A stretch of DNA of 64,000 nucleotides, from assembly GCA_910586925.1 (NCBI GenBank), contig CAJUKG010000005.1:1-64000 (forward strand). The letters run 5' to 3'. The stretch comes from an uncultured Christensenellaceae bacterium. GTDB taxonomy: Bacteria; Bacillota; Clostridia; Christensenellales; Pumilibacteraceae. Each line of letters opens with the position of its first letter. Within the stretch, counting starts at the first letter, position 1. Positions 1 to 8,705 of this stretch are shown here, piece after piece. Below the pieces are notes generated by a model. It made no database searches. It was given only the letters and a program-made list of their open reading frames with translations, and was not told the origin of the DNA. The translations under genes and the position numbers were made by a program.

Positions 1-2
1 TT

Positions 3-80
3 GCCGAACTTACGGAAGAAGAACAAAAGATATTTTTTCAAACGATTTACGAAAGACTGCTTGAATTAGCAAAAAAATAA
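3..80 (+). CDS. C-terminal fragment of a CDS cut by the window edge (possibly MarR-type regulator)
   Basis: An open frame enters from the left edge and ends at a TAA after 25 codons. The visible peptide begins AELTEEEQKIFF and is an acidic then basic amphipathic helix. Such a helix resembles the C-terminal dimerisation helix of MarR-family regulators, but the fragment is too short to assign a family. It lies just upstream of the recombinase and has the same A/T-rich codon use, so it may belong to the same integrated element. Confidence 0.4.
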   Translation, partial: AELTEEEQKIFFQTIYERLLELAKK

Positions 81-117
81 TTTGTCTTTCGTCCGGCGGA
101 AGCGTAAACGAAAACCC

Positions 118-167
118 ACTCTGTTGCAAGGGTAAAATGCACAACTACGTTGCCCTTGCATCAGAGT
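118..167. repeat. Inverted repeat upstream of the recombinase gene
   Basis: The arm ACTCTG-tt-GCAAGGG (118-132) is mirrored by CCCTTGC-at-CAGAGT (153-167). This gives 13 matched positions and one small mismatch around a 20-base centre. No T-run follows immediately, so it is not a typical terminator. It lies 95 bases before the recombinase start and could be an operator, a recombination-site arm or an RNA hairpin in the leader. Confidence 0.55.
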
Positions 168-261
168 AAAACACCATTATTGAAAAAGTCAAAAAATGTG
201 TTTCCGTTTATTTCGCTTCCGTCGAAAGACAAATTTATATCAAAAGGAGTTTATAGAACTT

Positions 262-1785
262 ATGCAAACAGCAGTCATTTATGCTCGCTATTCCAGCGAC
301 AGCCAAACGGAACAGTCCATAGACGGACAACTTCGCGTATGCGAAGAATACGCCAAATCTCACAACATACTTTTACTCGATACTTACATAGACCGAGCAA
401 TGACGGGAACGAACGATAACCGTCCAGACTTTCAGCGTATGATTAAAGACAGTAACCGCCGAGAGTGGAATTATGTGCTTGTCTATAAATTAGACCGTTT
501 CAGCCGTAACAAGTACGAAACCGCCATACACAAAAAGACATTGAGAGATAACGGCGTTAAAGTATTATCGGCAATGGAAAACATACCCGATACACCCGAA
601 GGCATTATACTCGAAAGTTTACTCGAAGGTATGAACCAATACTATTCGGCAGAACTTTCGCAAAAAGTTAAACGCGGTATGAAAGAAACAAGATTGAAAG
701 GCTTATATCAAGGCGGCGGCTTGCCTTACGGGTACAGAGTAGAACAACGCAAAGTCGTAATAGACGAAACCACAGCCGACACCGTGCGCTTTATGTACGA
801 ACAGTATTCAAAAGGAGTTTATGTGAAAGAGATAATCTCTCAACTTACAAACAAAGGTATTTTATACAAAGGCAAACCGTTTGCGCCAAATACCGTTTAC
901 GGCATACTCGCAAACGAAAAATATTCGGGTATTTATATGAAAGACGGCGAAACCGTAGATAACATTTATCCGCAACTTATTTCAACCGATATTTACAAAA
1001 TCGTCCGTGCGAAAGTCGAACAAAACAAATTCGGAAAACGCAGTATTAAAGCCGTATATTTATTACGCCACAAAGTAAAATGCGGTTATTGCGGCAGACC
1101 TATAAGCGCAGAAACGGGAACGGCACGCAACGGCGATATAAAGCGTTATTACAAGTGCATAGGACGAAAGAAAGATAATAACGGCTGTATAAAAACACAA
1201 ATTCCGAAAGACTTTTTAGAAGAATTTGTTACGAACAGTATCATACAAGTAATGACCGAACCGAAAAACCTTGATAATATCGTAGCCGAGATTATGAAAC
1301 GGCAAAGCAAAGACGAAAACGGAAATCTTAAAATGCTTACAAATGAAAAACACCGCATAGACAGAGCGTTGGAAAATCTTGTTAATGCGATTGAAAACGG
1401 TATCGTATCGAATACAACAAATAAGCGTTTACACGACCTTGAAAAACAGCAAGAGCAGTTAGAACGGCAAATACTCATAGAACGCAGTAAAACCGCTGTA
1501 AAACTTTCCGAAAGCGATATACGGCAATATTACGAACAAGCGTTAAAGTTAGAAACGAAAATGCTTATAAATTTTCTTGTAAAGGAAATCGTGTTATACA
1601 ACGACAAAATAGAAATTTACTTTAACGCACCTATAAAGCAAAGTCCCGATGACGATAATAAGCCTATGGCTTCGGTACGACGGGACTTTTTATTTTACTC
1701 GAATTACGGCAATTTACATTACAAAGTACAAAACGTAAAGGCTATACAAAACCGTAAAATGCAAGTAGAAATGTATATCGTATAG
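262..1785 (+). CDS. Large serine recombinase (site-specific integrase of a mobile element)
   Basis: A 507-residue large serine recombinase, which cuts and rejoins DNA at attachment sites through a covalent serine intermediate. The N-terminal resolvase fold carries YARYSSDSQ at residues 7-15, with the likely nucleophile Ser11, and KLDRFSRN at 76-83. A Recombinase domain follows from about 150 to 265. A zinc ribbon has Cys274, Cys277, Cys299 and Cys309. A charged coiled coil spans roughly 365-440. The ATG at 262 is chosen over an upstream in-frame start because AAAGGAGT lies just before it and the catalytic motif then begins at the usual distance from the N-terminus. Its A/T-rich codons contrast with the G/C-richer neighbours from 2216 on, which fits horizontal transfer. 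It is probably the integrase at the right end of an element that extends left of the window. No excision partner is visible. Confidence 0.93.
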   Translation: MQTAVIYARYSSDSQTEQSIDGQLRVCEEYAKSHNILLLDTYIDRAMTGTNDNRPDFQRMIKDSNRREWNYVLVYKLDRFSRNKYETAIHKKTLRDNGVKVLSAMENIPDTPEGIILESLLEGMNQYYSAELSQKVKRGMKETRLKGLYQGGGLPYGYRVEQRKVVIDETTADTVRFMYEQYSKGVYVKEIISQLTNKGILYKGKPFAPNTVYGILANEKYSGIYMKDGETVDNIYPQLISTDIYKIVRAKVEQNKFGKRSIKAVYLLRHKVKCGYCGRPISAETGTARNGDIKRYYKCIGRKKDNNGCIKTQIPKDFLEEFVTNSIIQVMTEPKNLDNIVAEIMKRQSKDENGNLKMLTNEKHRIDRALENLVNAIENGIVSNTTNKRLHDLEKQQEQLERQILIERSKTAVKLSESDIRQYYEQALKLETKMLINFLVKEIVLYNDKIEIYFNAPIKQSPDDDNKPMASVRRDFLFYSNYGNLHYKVQNVKAIQNRKMQVEMYIV

Positions 1786-1793
1786 GACAAAAC

Positions 1794-1975
1794 GCAACGG
1801 CTATTTATTCCACGTTCCGCTTGACGCGAGCCGCGCAAGAGCGTGTATATAGGCAAATAAGGGCGAAACACGCAACCCACCGCAAGACGGTGGGTTTTGG
1901 TTTGCCTTTGGCAATGACAGCCTAACACGCTCTTTTCTCACGTCAAGCGGCTTTCGCGGCATAAACCGCCGTTGC
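1794..1975. repeat. 182-bp nested palindrome downstream of the recombinase
   Basis: Five pairs of inverted segments nest around one centre: GCAACGGC 1794-1801/1968-1975, CCGCTTGACG 1817-1826/1941-1950, AAGAGCGTGT 1837-1846/1925-1934, AGGCAAA 1851-1857/1901-1907, and AACCCACCG 1874-1882/1888-1896 with a 5-base loop. The innermost hairpin resembles an intrinsic terminator on the plus strand (T-rich after 1895). The whole could be a folded RNA, a palindromic element or part of the attachment region. A minus-strand open frame across it (1801-1995) is explained by the palindrome and is not called. Confidence 0.75.
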
Positions 1976-2046
1976 TGTCTATAAAAACAACCCAAACTAA
2001 ACCCTTTTACGGTTCAATTTAGGTTATTCGTGGTGCACCAAGTCTT

Positions 2047-2095
2047 AATAGCTTGAACTTCTTTACGGCAAAGAACGTTCGGGCTATTTTGTTTT
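2047..2095 (+). terminator. Strong hairpin with T-run, probable end of recombinase transcript
   Basis: The left arm (2047-2064) pairs with the right arm (2070-2088) over 18 base pairs. There is one bulged C and two G-T pairs, and the loop is ACGGC. TTTTGTTTT follows at once. Just before it, at 2031-2040, is the perfect 10-bp palindrome TGGTGCACCA. The hairpin works as a rho-independent terminator on the plus strand, but its length also suits a structured junction of the mobile element. Confidence 0.65.
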
Positions 2096-2161
2096 GCGAG
2101 ATCGGCATATCCGATATAAAACACTTTCGACATGTTATGACCGACAAATATTATTCATGAC

Positions 2162-2194
2162 AAAACCCCGACGCTTTTGCTTCGTCGGGGTTTT
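2162..2194. terminator. Bidirectional intrinsic terminator after glgD
   Basis: AAAACCCCGACG (2162-2173) and CGTCGGGGTTTT (2183-2194) form a 12-bp stem with a 9-base loop. A-runs and T-runs on the two sides make it functional on both strands. It separates the minus-strand glg operon from the mobile-element DNA to the left. Confidence 0.88.
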
Positions 2195-2215
2195 ACGTTA
2201 TAGCTTTTGCATTAT

Positions 2216-3325
2216 TTATATAACCGCGTTCTTCGCAATGAAGTACGGGTGCGTTTCGTGACCGGAAAGCGTTCTGCCGTCGAGTATCGTAACGCGTTTA
2301 TCGGCTATTACGCAATTAAGCGAACTGTTCTCGCCTATCACGCAATCCTGGAACACGATCGAATTGCTTATTTTCGCGCCTTTGGCGATTTTGACGCCGC
2401 GGAAAAGTATGGAATTGCTGACCTCGCCTTTGATTATGCAGCCGTCCGCAACGAGCGAGTTCGTGACCGATCCCGAGCCTACGATCCTGCACGGGGCACT
2501 GTCGCGCACTTTCGTGTATATATTCGCGCCGTCGTCATAGAAAAGTTCGTCGCGAATACTCTTGTTGAGCAGTTCGAGCGAGTGCTTATAATAGTTGCTC
2601 AAGCTGTCTATCGTCGCGAAATAACCTTCCTGCAAGTACGAGAATATGCGGTAATCTTTTGCGCCGCGAACAAGCACGTCGCGGGAGAAGCTGTGATAAT
2701 TTAGGTCTGCGGAATTGTCGAGCAGGTTCAAAAGGAACTGTCTGTTCATAACGAAAATATTCGCAAAAACGGTGCAGTTGCCCGTTCCCTTATCGGTATT
2801 GATGACCTTTGTGACGCGTCCGTCTTTATCCGTTTCGACTATAGTGCGCGGCTTCTTATTCGTAAGATTCTTTTTGCGCGTAACTATCGTTATGTCGGCA
2901 TGATTGTCGATATGCGCGTTTACGACATCGGCGAGATTCATGTTGCAAACGCTGTCGCAATCGCTCAACACGACATATTCCTCGTCGGAATGACGCAGGA
3001 ACGGCGCGATATTCTTGATTGCGCCGAGCCGCGATTTGTATACGAGATTATCGCCGTCGCCGTAAGGCGGGAGAATTATAAGCCCGCCGTTCTTGCGCGA
3101 CAAGTCCCAATGCTTGCCGCTGCCGACGTGATCCATAAGCGATTGATAATTGGTCTTTGTAATGATCCCGACTTTGGTTATGCCGCTGTTGACCATGTTC
3201 GACAGCGCGAAATCTATAAGCCGGAACCTGCCGCCGAACGGCACCGACGCCATGGACCGCACCGCGGTCAGCTCGCCCAATTCTTTATCGTGAAGATTTC
3301 CGAATACTATGCCCAATATTTTCAT
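2216..3325 (-). CDS. glgD: GlgD, non-catalytic/regulatory subunit of glucose-1-phosphate adenylyltransferase
   Basis: A 369-residue GlgD-type partner of ADP-glucose pyrophosphorylase, which makes ADP-glucose for glycogen synthesis. The nucleotidyltransferase fold shows GGRFRLIDFALSN at 31-43, and a left-handed beta-helix with hexapeptide repeats fills the C-terminal third. The GGxGxRL pyrophosphorylase signature of GlgC is missing: at that place it has GNLHDKELGELT. This is the usual mark of GlgD, which modulates GlgC in Firmicutes. The gene overlaps glgC by four bases (ATGA), so the two are translationally coupled. No glycogen synthase or branching enzyme is in the window. Confidence 0.93.
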   Translation of the reverse strand: MKILGIVFGNLHDKELGELTAVRSMASVPFGGRFRLIDFALSNMVNSGITKVGIITKTNYQSLMDHVGSGKHWDLSRKNGGLIILPPYGDGDNLVYKSRLGAIKNIAPFLRHSDEEYVVLSDCDSVCNMNLADVVNAHIDNHADITIVTRKKNLTNKKPRTIVETDKDGRVTKVINTDKGTGNCTVFANIFVMNRQFLLNLLDNSADLNYHSFSRDVLVRGAKDYRIFSYLQEGYFATIDSLSNYYKHSLELLNKSIRDELFYDDGANIYTKVRDSAPCRIVGSGSVTNSLVADGCIIKGEVSNSILFRGVKIAKGAKISNSIVFQDCVIGENSSLNCVIADKRVTILDGRTLSGHETHPYFIAKNAVI

Positions 3326-4518
3326 GCTTTCGCGCCTCCGTTGTTTTCGACTATTTCGCCCGATTTCAGTTTTGCGCCGTTCGGGATTCGAGTATTTCGC
3401 CCGATAAGAGTGATGTGGTATTTATCGGACTCGGAGTCGCCGATGACCGCCTTGTCGCCTATTGTGACGTGTTCGTCCACCATGCCGTAGTTCATTTTGA
3501 CGCCCTTGCCGATCACCGAACCGCGCATGACCACGCTGTTCTCGACGACCGCACCCGCCATGACCGTGACGCCCTCGCCGATCACGGAATTGATTACCGT
3601 ACCGTATATCTCGCAGCCCGTCGTCATTACAGAGTTGACGAACTTGCCCGTATCGCCTATATACGACGGCGGCAGAGGATCGTTGCGCGAATAGATCTTG
3701 AACGACATATCGTTTAGATCGAAAGCGGGCTTGTCGCCGAGAAGATCCATATTAGCTTCCCACAGACTTGTTACCGTGCCGACGTCTTTCCAATATCCGA
3801 AGAACGAGTACGCATACATGCCGCAACCCGCTTTCAACATATTTGGAATAATGTTCTTGCCGAAGTCGTTAGCGGACTTTTTATCCGCTTCGTCGGCGAT
3901 CAGCTCGCGCTTGAGAACGTCTTTCTTAAATATATACACGCCCATGCTCGCATGATTGCTCTTGGGAGCTTTGGGTTTTTCTTCAAACGAAGTGATCCGT
4001 TTATCGCTGCCGAAATCCATTATACCGAATCTGCTCGCCTCGTCGATAGGCACGTCGAAAACGGCGATCGTGCAATCGGCGTTATGAGCGATATGCTCCT
4101 CGAGCATTTTCGAATAATCCATTTTGTATATGTGATCGCCTGACAGTATCAAAACATGTTCGGAATCATACTCATCGAGAAAATGAATATTCTGATAGAT
4201 GGCATTCGCGGTGCCCTTATACCATTCGCCGCCCGCCTTCGCCTGATACGGCGGAAGCGTGTGAACGCCGCCGTAGCTTCTGTCGAGATCCCACGGCTCG
4301 CCGTTGCCGACATATTCATTGAGAATAAGCGGTTGGTATTGTGTGAGGACGCCGACGGTGTCGATGCCGGAATTCGTGCAATTACTCAAAGTAAAGTCGA
4401 TGATCCTGTACTTGGCACCGAAAGAAACCGCCGGTTTCGCTACGCTGTTCGTAAGCGCGTAAAGCCTTGTGCCTTGACCGCCCGCAAGAAGCATAGCTAT
4501 ACACTTTTTCTTTTTCAT
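3322..4518 (-). CDS. glgC: Glucose-1-phosphate adenylyltransferase, catalytic subunit GlgC
   Basis: A 398-residue enzyme that converts glucose-1-phosphate and ATP to ADP-glucose, the committed step of glycogen synthesis. GGQGTRL at residues 13-19 is the pyrophosphorylase loop, KYRIIDFTLSN follows, and the C-terminus has the beta-helix repeats of the family. The ATG at 4518 is chosen because AAAGGAGACAAG lies directly upstream and MKKKKCIAML leads straight into the nucleotide fold. An in-frame alternative 14 codons earlier has no ribosome site. It is the first gene of a two-gene operon with glgD, behind the promoter at 4647-4675. Confidence 0.95.
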   Translation of the reverse strand: MKKKKCIAMLLAGGQGTRLYALTNSVAKPAVSFGAKYRIIDFTLSNCTNSGIDTVGVLTQYQPLILNEYVGNGEPWDLDRSYGGVHTLPPYQAKAGGEWYKGTANAIYQNIHFLDEYDSEHVLILSGDHIYKMDYSKMLEEHIAHNADCTIAVFDVPIDEASRFGIMDFGSDKRITSFEEKPKAPKSNHASMGVYIFKKDVLKRELIADEADKKSANDFGKNIIPNMLKAGCGMYAYSFFGYWKDVGTVTSLWEANMDLLGDKPAFDLNDMSFKIYSRNDPLPPSYIGDTGKFVNSVMTTGCEIYGTVINSVIGEGVTVMAGAVVENSVVMRGSVIGKGVKMNYGMVDEHVTIGDKAVIGDSESDKYHITLIGRNTRIPNGAKLKSGEIVENNGGAKA

Positions 4519-4646
4519 CTTGTCTCCTTTTAATATAGGTATTATGCTAATGAATAACAATGAAACACGCCATTCGCCCCGAATGATTTTTCTTGCGTTA
4601 CTCCTATCTCATCACTCACCGATATGTAACGTATTCCACAACACAT

Positions 4647-4675
4647 ATTATATCACAATGTTTGGGATATTGCAA
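4647..4675 (-). promoter_or_regulatory. Sigma-A-type promoter for glgC-glgD
   Basis: On the minus strand TTGCAA (4670-4675) and TATAAT (4647-4652) are 17 bases apart. The predicted leader is about 120 bases. The 306-base gap between glgC and purB holds this promoter and the purB terminator. The rest is A/T-rich and I see no other gene in it. Confidence 0.75.
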
Positions 4676-4791
4676 TACCTAATTGAAAATTTTATGATAA
4701 ATTTTTTCTATCCTGTGTCACTAATTGATTATAATATCGCAAAAAACTATTACAAACCGCATTATATTGTGTCATTTCGCCAAAATGAAAA

Positions 4792-4814
4792 CGACCCGCT
4801 CATATTGCGAGTCG
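4792..4814 (-). terminator. Intrinsic terminator after purB
   Basis: CGACCCGC (4792-4799) and GCGAGTCG (4807-4814) form an 8-bp stem with one G-T pair. On the minus strand it is followed by TTTTCATTTT. It lies ten bases past the purB stop codon. Confidence 0.78.
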
Positions 4815-4824
4815 CTTCGATATT

Positions 4825-6252
4825 TTACACTTTTATATCCGGATCGAACGGAACGTATTTTTCCTCGGCGAACAGCGGGTCTATATATTCCGAAATAAAG
4901 TCGGTAACCTGTTCGGGGGCGCACCCTACGAAATTCTCGGGACGAAGTATGCTGTCTATGCTGTCCTTGACGGCGGCAAACTCCGCATCGCCCTTAATGC
5001 GTTCTATAAGATCGTTTTTCTCGCCGCGCTCTTTGACCGCCCGCGCGCTTTCCATTGAGTGCATGCGAATACGCTCGTGCAACTGCTGCCTGCTCTTACC
5101 CGCCTTTACACACTCCATGAGAATTTCTTCGGTAGCCATAAACGGCAATTCCTCATTGATGCGCCGAGCTATCACGTTGGGATAAACGACCATATTTTCG
5201 GTTATATTGATGTAAATATTCAGCACTCCGTCAAGCGCGAGGAACGCTTGCGGGATCGTCAATCGCTTGTTCGCGCTGTCGTCGAGCGTGCGTTCGAACC
5301 ATTGCGTAGAGGCGGTAACGGCTTCGTTCATAGGCAAGGATTCGACAAACCGCGCAAGTGCGCAAATTCTTTCGCTGCGCATGGGATTGCGCTTGTATGC
5401 CATTGCGGACGAGCCTATTTGCGTCTTTTCAAACGGTTCTTCCACTTCCTTGAACGACTGCATTATACGCATATCGTTGGCGAACTTGTACGCACTCTGC
5501 GCAATGCGCGACAATACCGACAGCACCGAATAATCGAACTTCCGAGTATATGTCTGACCGCTTACCGCAAACACATGCTTGAAACCCATTTTTTCGACGA
5601 CTTTTTTCTGAAGTTTTTTAACTTTTTCGCGGTTGCCGTCGAACAGCGACAAAAAGCTCGCCTGCGTGCCCGTAGTACCTTTTACGCCGCGAAGTTTATA
5701 GCCGCGCATCAAGTGCGTCAAGTCCTCGAAATCGAGATACAAGTCGTACAGCCACAGCGTCGCGCGCTTGCCGAGAGTGGTCAACTGCGCGGGCTGAAGG
5801 TGCGTATAGCCGAGCACGGGCAAATCTTTATACTTGAGCGCGAAAACGCGCAGCTTGTCCATTACGGTGAGCATTTTTTGTTTCACTATCCCGAGCGCGT
5901 CGTAAATCTGTATCAGCTCGGCATTGTCGGTAACAAAACAGCTCGTCGCGCCCAAATGGATAATAGGCTCTGCGAGCGGAGCTTGATGCCCGAACGTATG
6001 AACGTGCGCCATTACGTCGTGACGAACGATCTTTTCTTCGCGCTCGGCATACTCGTAATCTATTTTATCGACGTACTTCTTCATTTCCGCGATCTGTGCG
6101 TCGGTAATGGCAAGACCCAGCTCTTTCTCGCTCTCCGCGAGCGCGATCCACAGCTTGCGCCACAGTTTGAATTTATAGTCGTCCGAAAAAATTTCGGCGG
6201 TCTTTCTGTCTGCGTACCGCGTGATCAACGGATTTTCGTAAATGTCTTTCAT
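4825..6252 (-). CDS. purB: Adenylosuccinate lyase
   Basis: A 475-residue adenylosuccinate lyase. It removes fumarate from SAICAR and from adenylosuccinate, so it acts twice in purine synthesis. The fumarase/aspartase signature SSAMAYKRNP is at 281-290. HTFGHQ (86-91) and GYTHLQPAQ (148-156) carry the conserved histidines. Length and sequence style fit the longer, eukaryote-like PurB group rather than the roughly 430-residue Bacillus type (inference). The ATG at 6252 gives the expected N-terminus MKDIYENPL; an alternative ten codons upstream adds only basic residues. No other pur gene is nearby. It ends an operon read from about 8605. Confidence 0.94.
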   Translation of the reverse strand: MKDIYENPLITRYADRKTAEIFSDDYKFKLWRKLWIALAESEKELGLAITDAQIAEMKKYVDKIDYEYAEREEKIVRHDVMAHVHTFGHQAPLAEPIIHLGATSCFVTDNAELIQIYDALGIVKQKMLTVMDKLRVFALKYKDLPVLGYTHLQPAQLTTLGKRATLWLYDLYLDFEDLTHLMRGYKLRGVKGTTGTQASFLSLFDGNREKVKKLQKKVVEKMGFKHVFAVSGQTYTRKFDYSVLSVLSRIAQSAYKFANDMRIMQSFKEVEEPFEKTQIGSSAMAYKRNPMRSERICALARFVESLPMNEAVTASTQWFERTLDDSANKRLTIPQAFLALDGVLNIYINITENMVVYPNVIARRINEELPFMATEEILMECVKAGKSRQQLHERIRMHSMESARAVKERGEKNDLIERIKGDAEFAAVKDSIDSILRPENFVGCAPEQVTDFISEYIDPLFAEEKYVPFDPDIKV

Positions 6253-6285
6253 AATATGCCTCTTTTTGTAAATGCCGCGCAATCT

Positions 6286-7074
6286 TCACAACATTCGTTG
6301 CGCATTGCCGCACAATATTTTGTTTATATCGAAATCGGTATAGCCGTACCCGCTTAACGAACGGACGGCGGCTTCGAGCGAATGATAACTGCTCAAATCG
6401 CTCGGAATGTCCGTCGAGCCGTTGTAGTCGGTGCCGAGCGCGAGCGTGTCTATACCGTGTTTTTGCACGAACCTGTCTATCACCGCGACAAACCCGTCGC
6501 CGTTCGCTGCGCCCGTAAACGCCGTGACGAGCGACAGTCCGATAATGCCGTTACGCGCGATGATCTCTTTTATCATGCCGTCGTCGAGCGAACGCGGATG
6601 GTTGTTAAACCCGGTATGCGAACAAATGACACGCCCTTCCGTCGCGTTCATCACGTCGAAAAAACTTCTGCGGTTTAGATGCGCGACGTCAAGCAGACAC
6701 CCGCCGTTTATTATGTATTCGATCGCCGCCCGACCTTTTGCAGTGAGTCCGCCGCTTTCCGACGCACCGCCCGCAAAACCGTTATCGTAATTCCAAGTGA
6801 GCGAGCAATACCGAAAATATCCGAACGGAAAATTCTTATATCCGTCGCCGCTTGCCAAAAAGCCTATATCTTCGATCGCGACATACGTCATCTTGCCGTC
6901 CCGCGCTTTATACAGCCTGTCGCGAATATCCAAAACCTTTCGCGTAACGTCGCCGCGCATTTCCGTCGTCCATATTGCCGCGGTCGGAACATGCCCGTGT
7001 GTTTCGCGATAATACTTTTGATAGTCGCCGCAATCGTGCGCCGTCGGGAAATCGTTATGGAGATCGAATATCAT
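6286..7074 (-). CDS. Membrane dipeptidase family (peptidase M19)
   Basis: A 262-residue metal-dependent dipeptidase of the renal dipeptidase family (M19), which hydrolyses dipeptides including L-D or D-containing ones. Metal ligands are visible as DLHND near residue 4, a Glu in VAIEDIGFL, DVAHLN and SHTG in the middle, and LALGTDYNG near the C-terminus. It is shorter than most M19 proteins (about 310-400 residues), mainly from loop loss, but no metal-site block is missing. No signal peptide is visible, so it is probably cytoplasmic despite the family name. It sits between purB and an uncharacterised zinc-ribbon protein, all in one direction. Confidence 0.88.
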   Translation of the reverse strand: MIFDLHNDFPTAHDCGDYQKYYRETHGHVPTAAIWTTEMRGDVTRKVLDIRDRLYKARDGKMTYVAIEDIGFLASGDGYKNFPFGYFRYCSLTWNYDNGFAGGASESGGLTAKGRAAIEYIINGGCLLDVAHLNRRSFFDVMNATEGRVICSHTGFNNHPRSLDDGMIKEIIARNGIIGLSLVTAFTGAANGDGFVAVIDRFVQKHGIDTLALGTDYNGSTDIPSDLSSYHSLEAAVRSLSGYGYTDFDINKILCGNAQRML

Positions 7075-7090
7075 ATTTTATATATATGCG

Positions 7091-8605
7091 TTATTCGTTA
7101 TCCTCGTCCAAAAGCGCGTTGGAAATTTGCATCAACGGTCTGTAAATATTCGACTGCTCGATTTCCTCTATCGGCATGCCGGCGAACAGAATAAAGTTCT
7201 CGTAAGCATCTTTGCAGATCTTGACGATCTTTTCGCGCGTTTTATCTCTACCTGTAGAAAAATCCACGTATTTCTTGAGTGCGGGTACGCAACACACGCA
7301 TACGTCAAACAAATACCTGCGGCAAATATACCGACTGCTTTCGTCGACTGCTCCTTGCGAATTGAGCTTGTTGAGTGCCTTTGCCGCTTTATCGGTTTCG
7401 GGCACTATATAATTCTCGAGAATATACAGGAGCTGTTCGTAATAATCGTGCTGCATTTGCGCAACGTGATCGCTCAATTCGTACGAATCGACAAGGAAAC
7501 GCGTGAGCATGTCGCACCAATCGACTATTTCGACGAACTTGCCGATACGGATATCGTATGTCTTTTTATCGGTGACGACAACGCGCGGCAGCAACAGCTT
7601 GGATACGAGCTTTATGCCGTCGATAAACAAATGCGCATGCTGCTCGGTTTGACGACTGCACATCGAGCGGTAGCAATTAAGATAAGTGAACTTGAGAGCT
7701 TTTTCACATTCGGCGAGAATACCGTCGTACTCCTCTATATCGCCCACCGTGAGCTTTTTGGGATTGAGCTTATTACTCTGCTCGAACTTATCGAACCGAT
7801 CGAACACCTTGTCCGTAAACATATTGTTGCGCGAAAAATCGGGCGAATAGTTCTTTGTGTCGAACTGCGGATCGAGCGAGTGCGCAAAGAAGCAATAATC
7901 GTTGCAAAGCGACAAAAGCCGCTTGTACACTTCGTCGCTCGGCGCATGCAGGTCTTCTCCCACTATGACCGTTTGCACGGCACGATAGGTCGTCTTAATC
8001 GCACTCTCTGCGATCTGCAACAGCGACTGCTTGACGCCGTCCGAAAATGCCATTATCAATTCGCGGTCGATCGTGAACAATTCGAGAAGTTTGCCGAGAT
8101 CTTCGATAGAAACTTTACGGAACTGCTCGATATCGCTCTCAAACAAGTCCTCGCGCCCTTCGATCTTGCGCATAATTATGATCTTCGTTTCGTTGAGCAT
8201 CGCCGTTATGAACTCGAGCTTCTTATCCACCGAAGTGTTATTACGCGAAATCGTTATCAACGCGTCGCGGATCATCGTAATTACGTTCGACATCAAATCG
8301 AACTCGGGATCGGACTCGTGCAAATAAATATCGCAAAGCGCGACAAAATACTGCGCGGCATATGAGTTTTTATTGCTTTCGAGGGCTTTGGCGAAATGCT
8401 CGGACGCACCGAAATAATCGGAATTTTTGAACGCCGATTTAGCGAGTTTAAGCTCGCTCGCTTCCGTGCGCTCGTCCACGAACAGCTTGAGCCGTCTGAA
8501 CTCGTGAAAGCCTATTTGCGAGCCGCATTCCGGACAAATCACTTTCGCGGTGTTATCAACGCTCACCGTTTTCATACAGAACGGACAAATAGCAAGTATT
8601 TTCAT
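7091..8605 (-). CDS. Uncharacterised zinc-ribbon protein with TPR-like helices
   Basis: A 504-residue protein I do not recognise. It opens with a zinc ribbon of two CxxC knuckles: Cys7/Cys10 and Cys24/Cys27. Residues 50-105 look like a TPR pair (ASEHFAKALESN, AAQYFVALCDIY). The remainder is almost entirely alpha-helical and rich in charged residues, with no enzyme motif, signal peptide or membrane segment. GAGGAGAAAG precedes the ATG. As first gene of the run ending with the dipeptidase and purB, its role is not revealed by context. It may be a clade-specific scaffold or nucleic-acid-associated protein; this is speculation. Confidence 0.75.
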   Translation of the reverse strand: MKILAICPFCMKTVSVDNTAKVICPECGSQIGFHEFRRLKLFVDERTEASELKLAKSAFKNSDYFGASEHFAKALESNKNSYAAQYFVALCDIYLHESDPEFDLMSNVITMIRDALITISRNNTSVDKKLEFITAMLNETKIIIMRKIEGREDLFESDIEQFRKVSIEDLGKLLELFTIDRELIMAFSDGVKQSLLQIAESAIKTTYRAVQTVIVGEDLHAPSDEVYKRLLSLCNDYCFFAHSLDPQFDTKNYSPDFSRNNMFTDKVFDRFDKFEQSNKLNPKKLTVGDIEEYDGILAECEKALKFTYLNCYRSMCSRQTEQHAHLFIDGIKLVSKLLLPRVVVTDKKTYDIRIGKFVEIVDWCDMLTRFLVDSYELSDHVAQMQHDYYEQLLYILENYIVPETDKAAKALNKLNSQGAVDESSRYICRRYLFDVCVCCVPALKKYVDFSTGRDKTREKIVKICKDAYENFILFAGMPIEEIEQSNIYRPLMQISNALLDEDNE

Positions 8606-8656
8606 ATCTTTCTCCTCTGCAAATCACACTGAAGTTATTTGTAGCGACCTATTCAA

Positions 8657-8693
8657 AAAAATCGCGCGTCGAGTATATCGACACGCGATTTTT
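8657..8693. terminator. Intrinsic terminator after ispH-S1
   Basis: AAAAATCGCGCGTCGA (8657-8672) pairs with TCGACACGCGATTTTT (8678-8693) over 16 positions with one G-T pair and a 5-base loop. The A and T tails make it usable on either strand. It lies between the ispH-S1 stop and the start of the next gene. Confidence 0.88.
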
Positions 8694-8705
8694 CTAATGT
8701 AGAAG

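Noticed and set aside
1801..1995. A 64-codon minus-strand frame downstream of the recombinase
   Set aside because: It lies wholly in the nested palindrome at 1794-1975, has no ribosome site and its residues follow from the inverted repeats.
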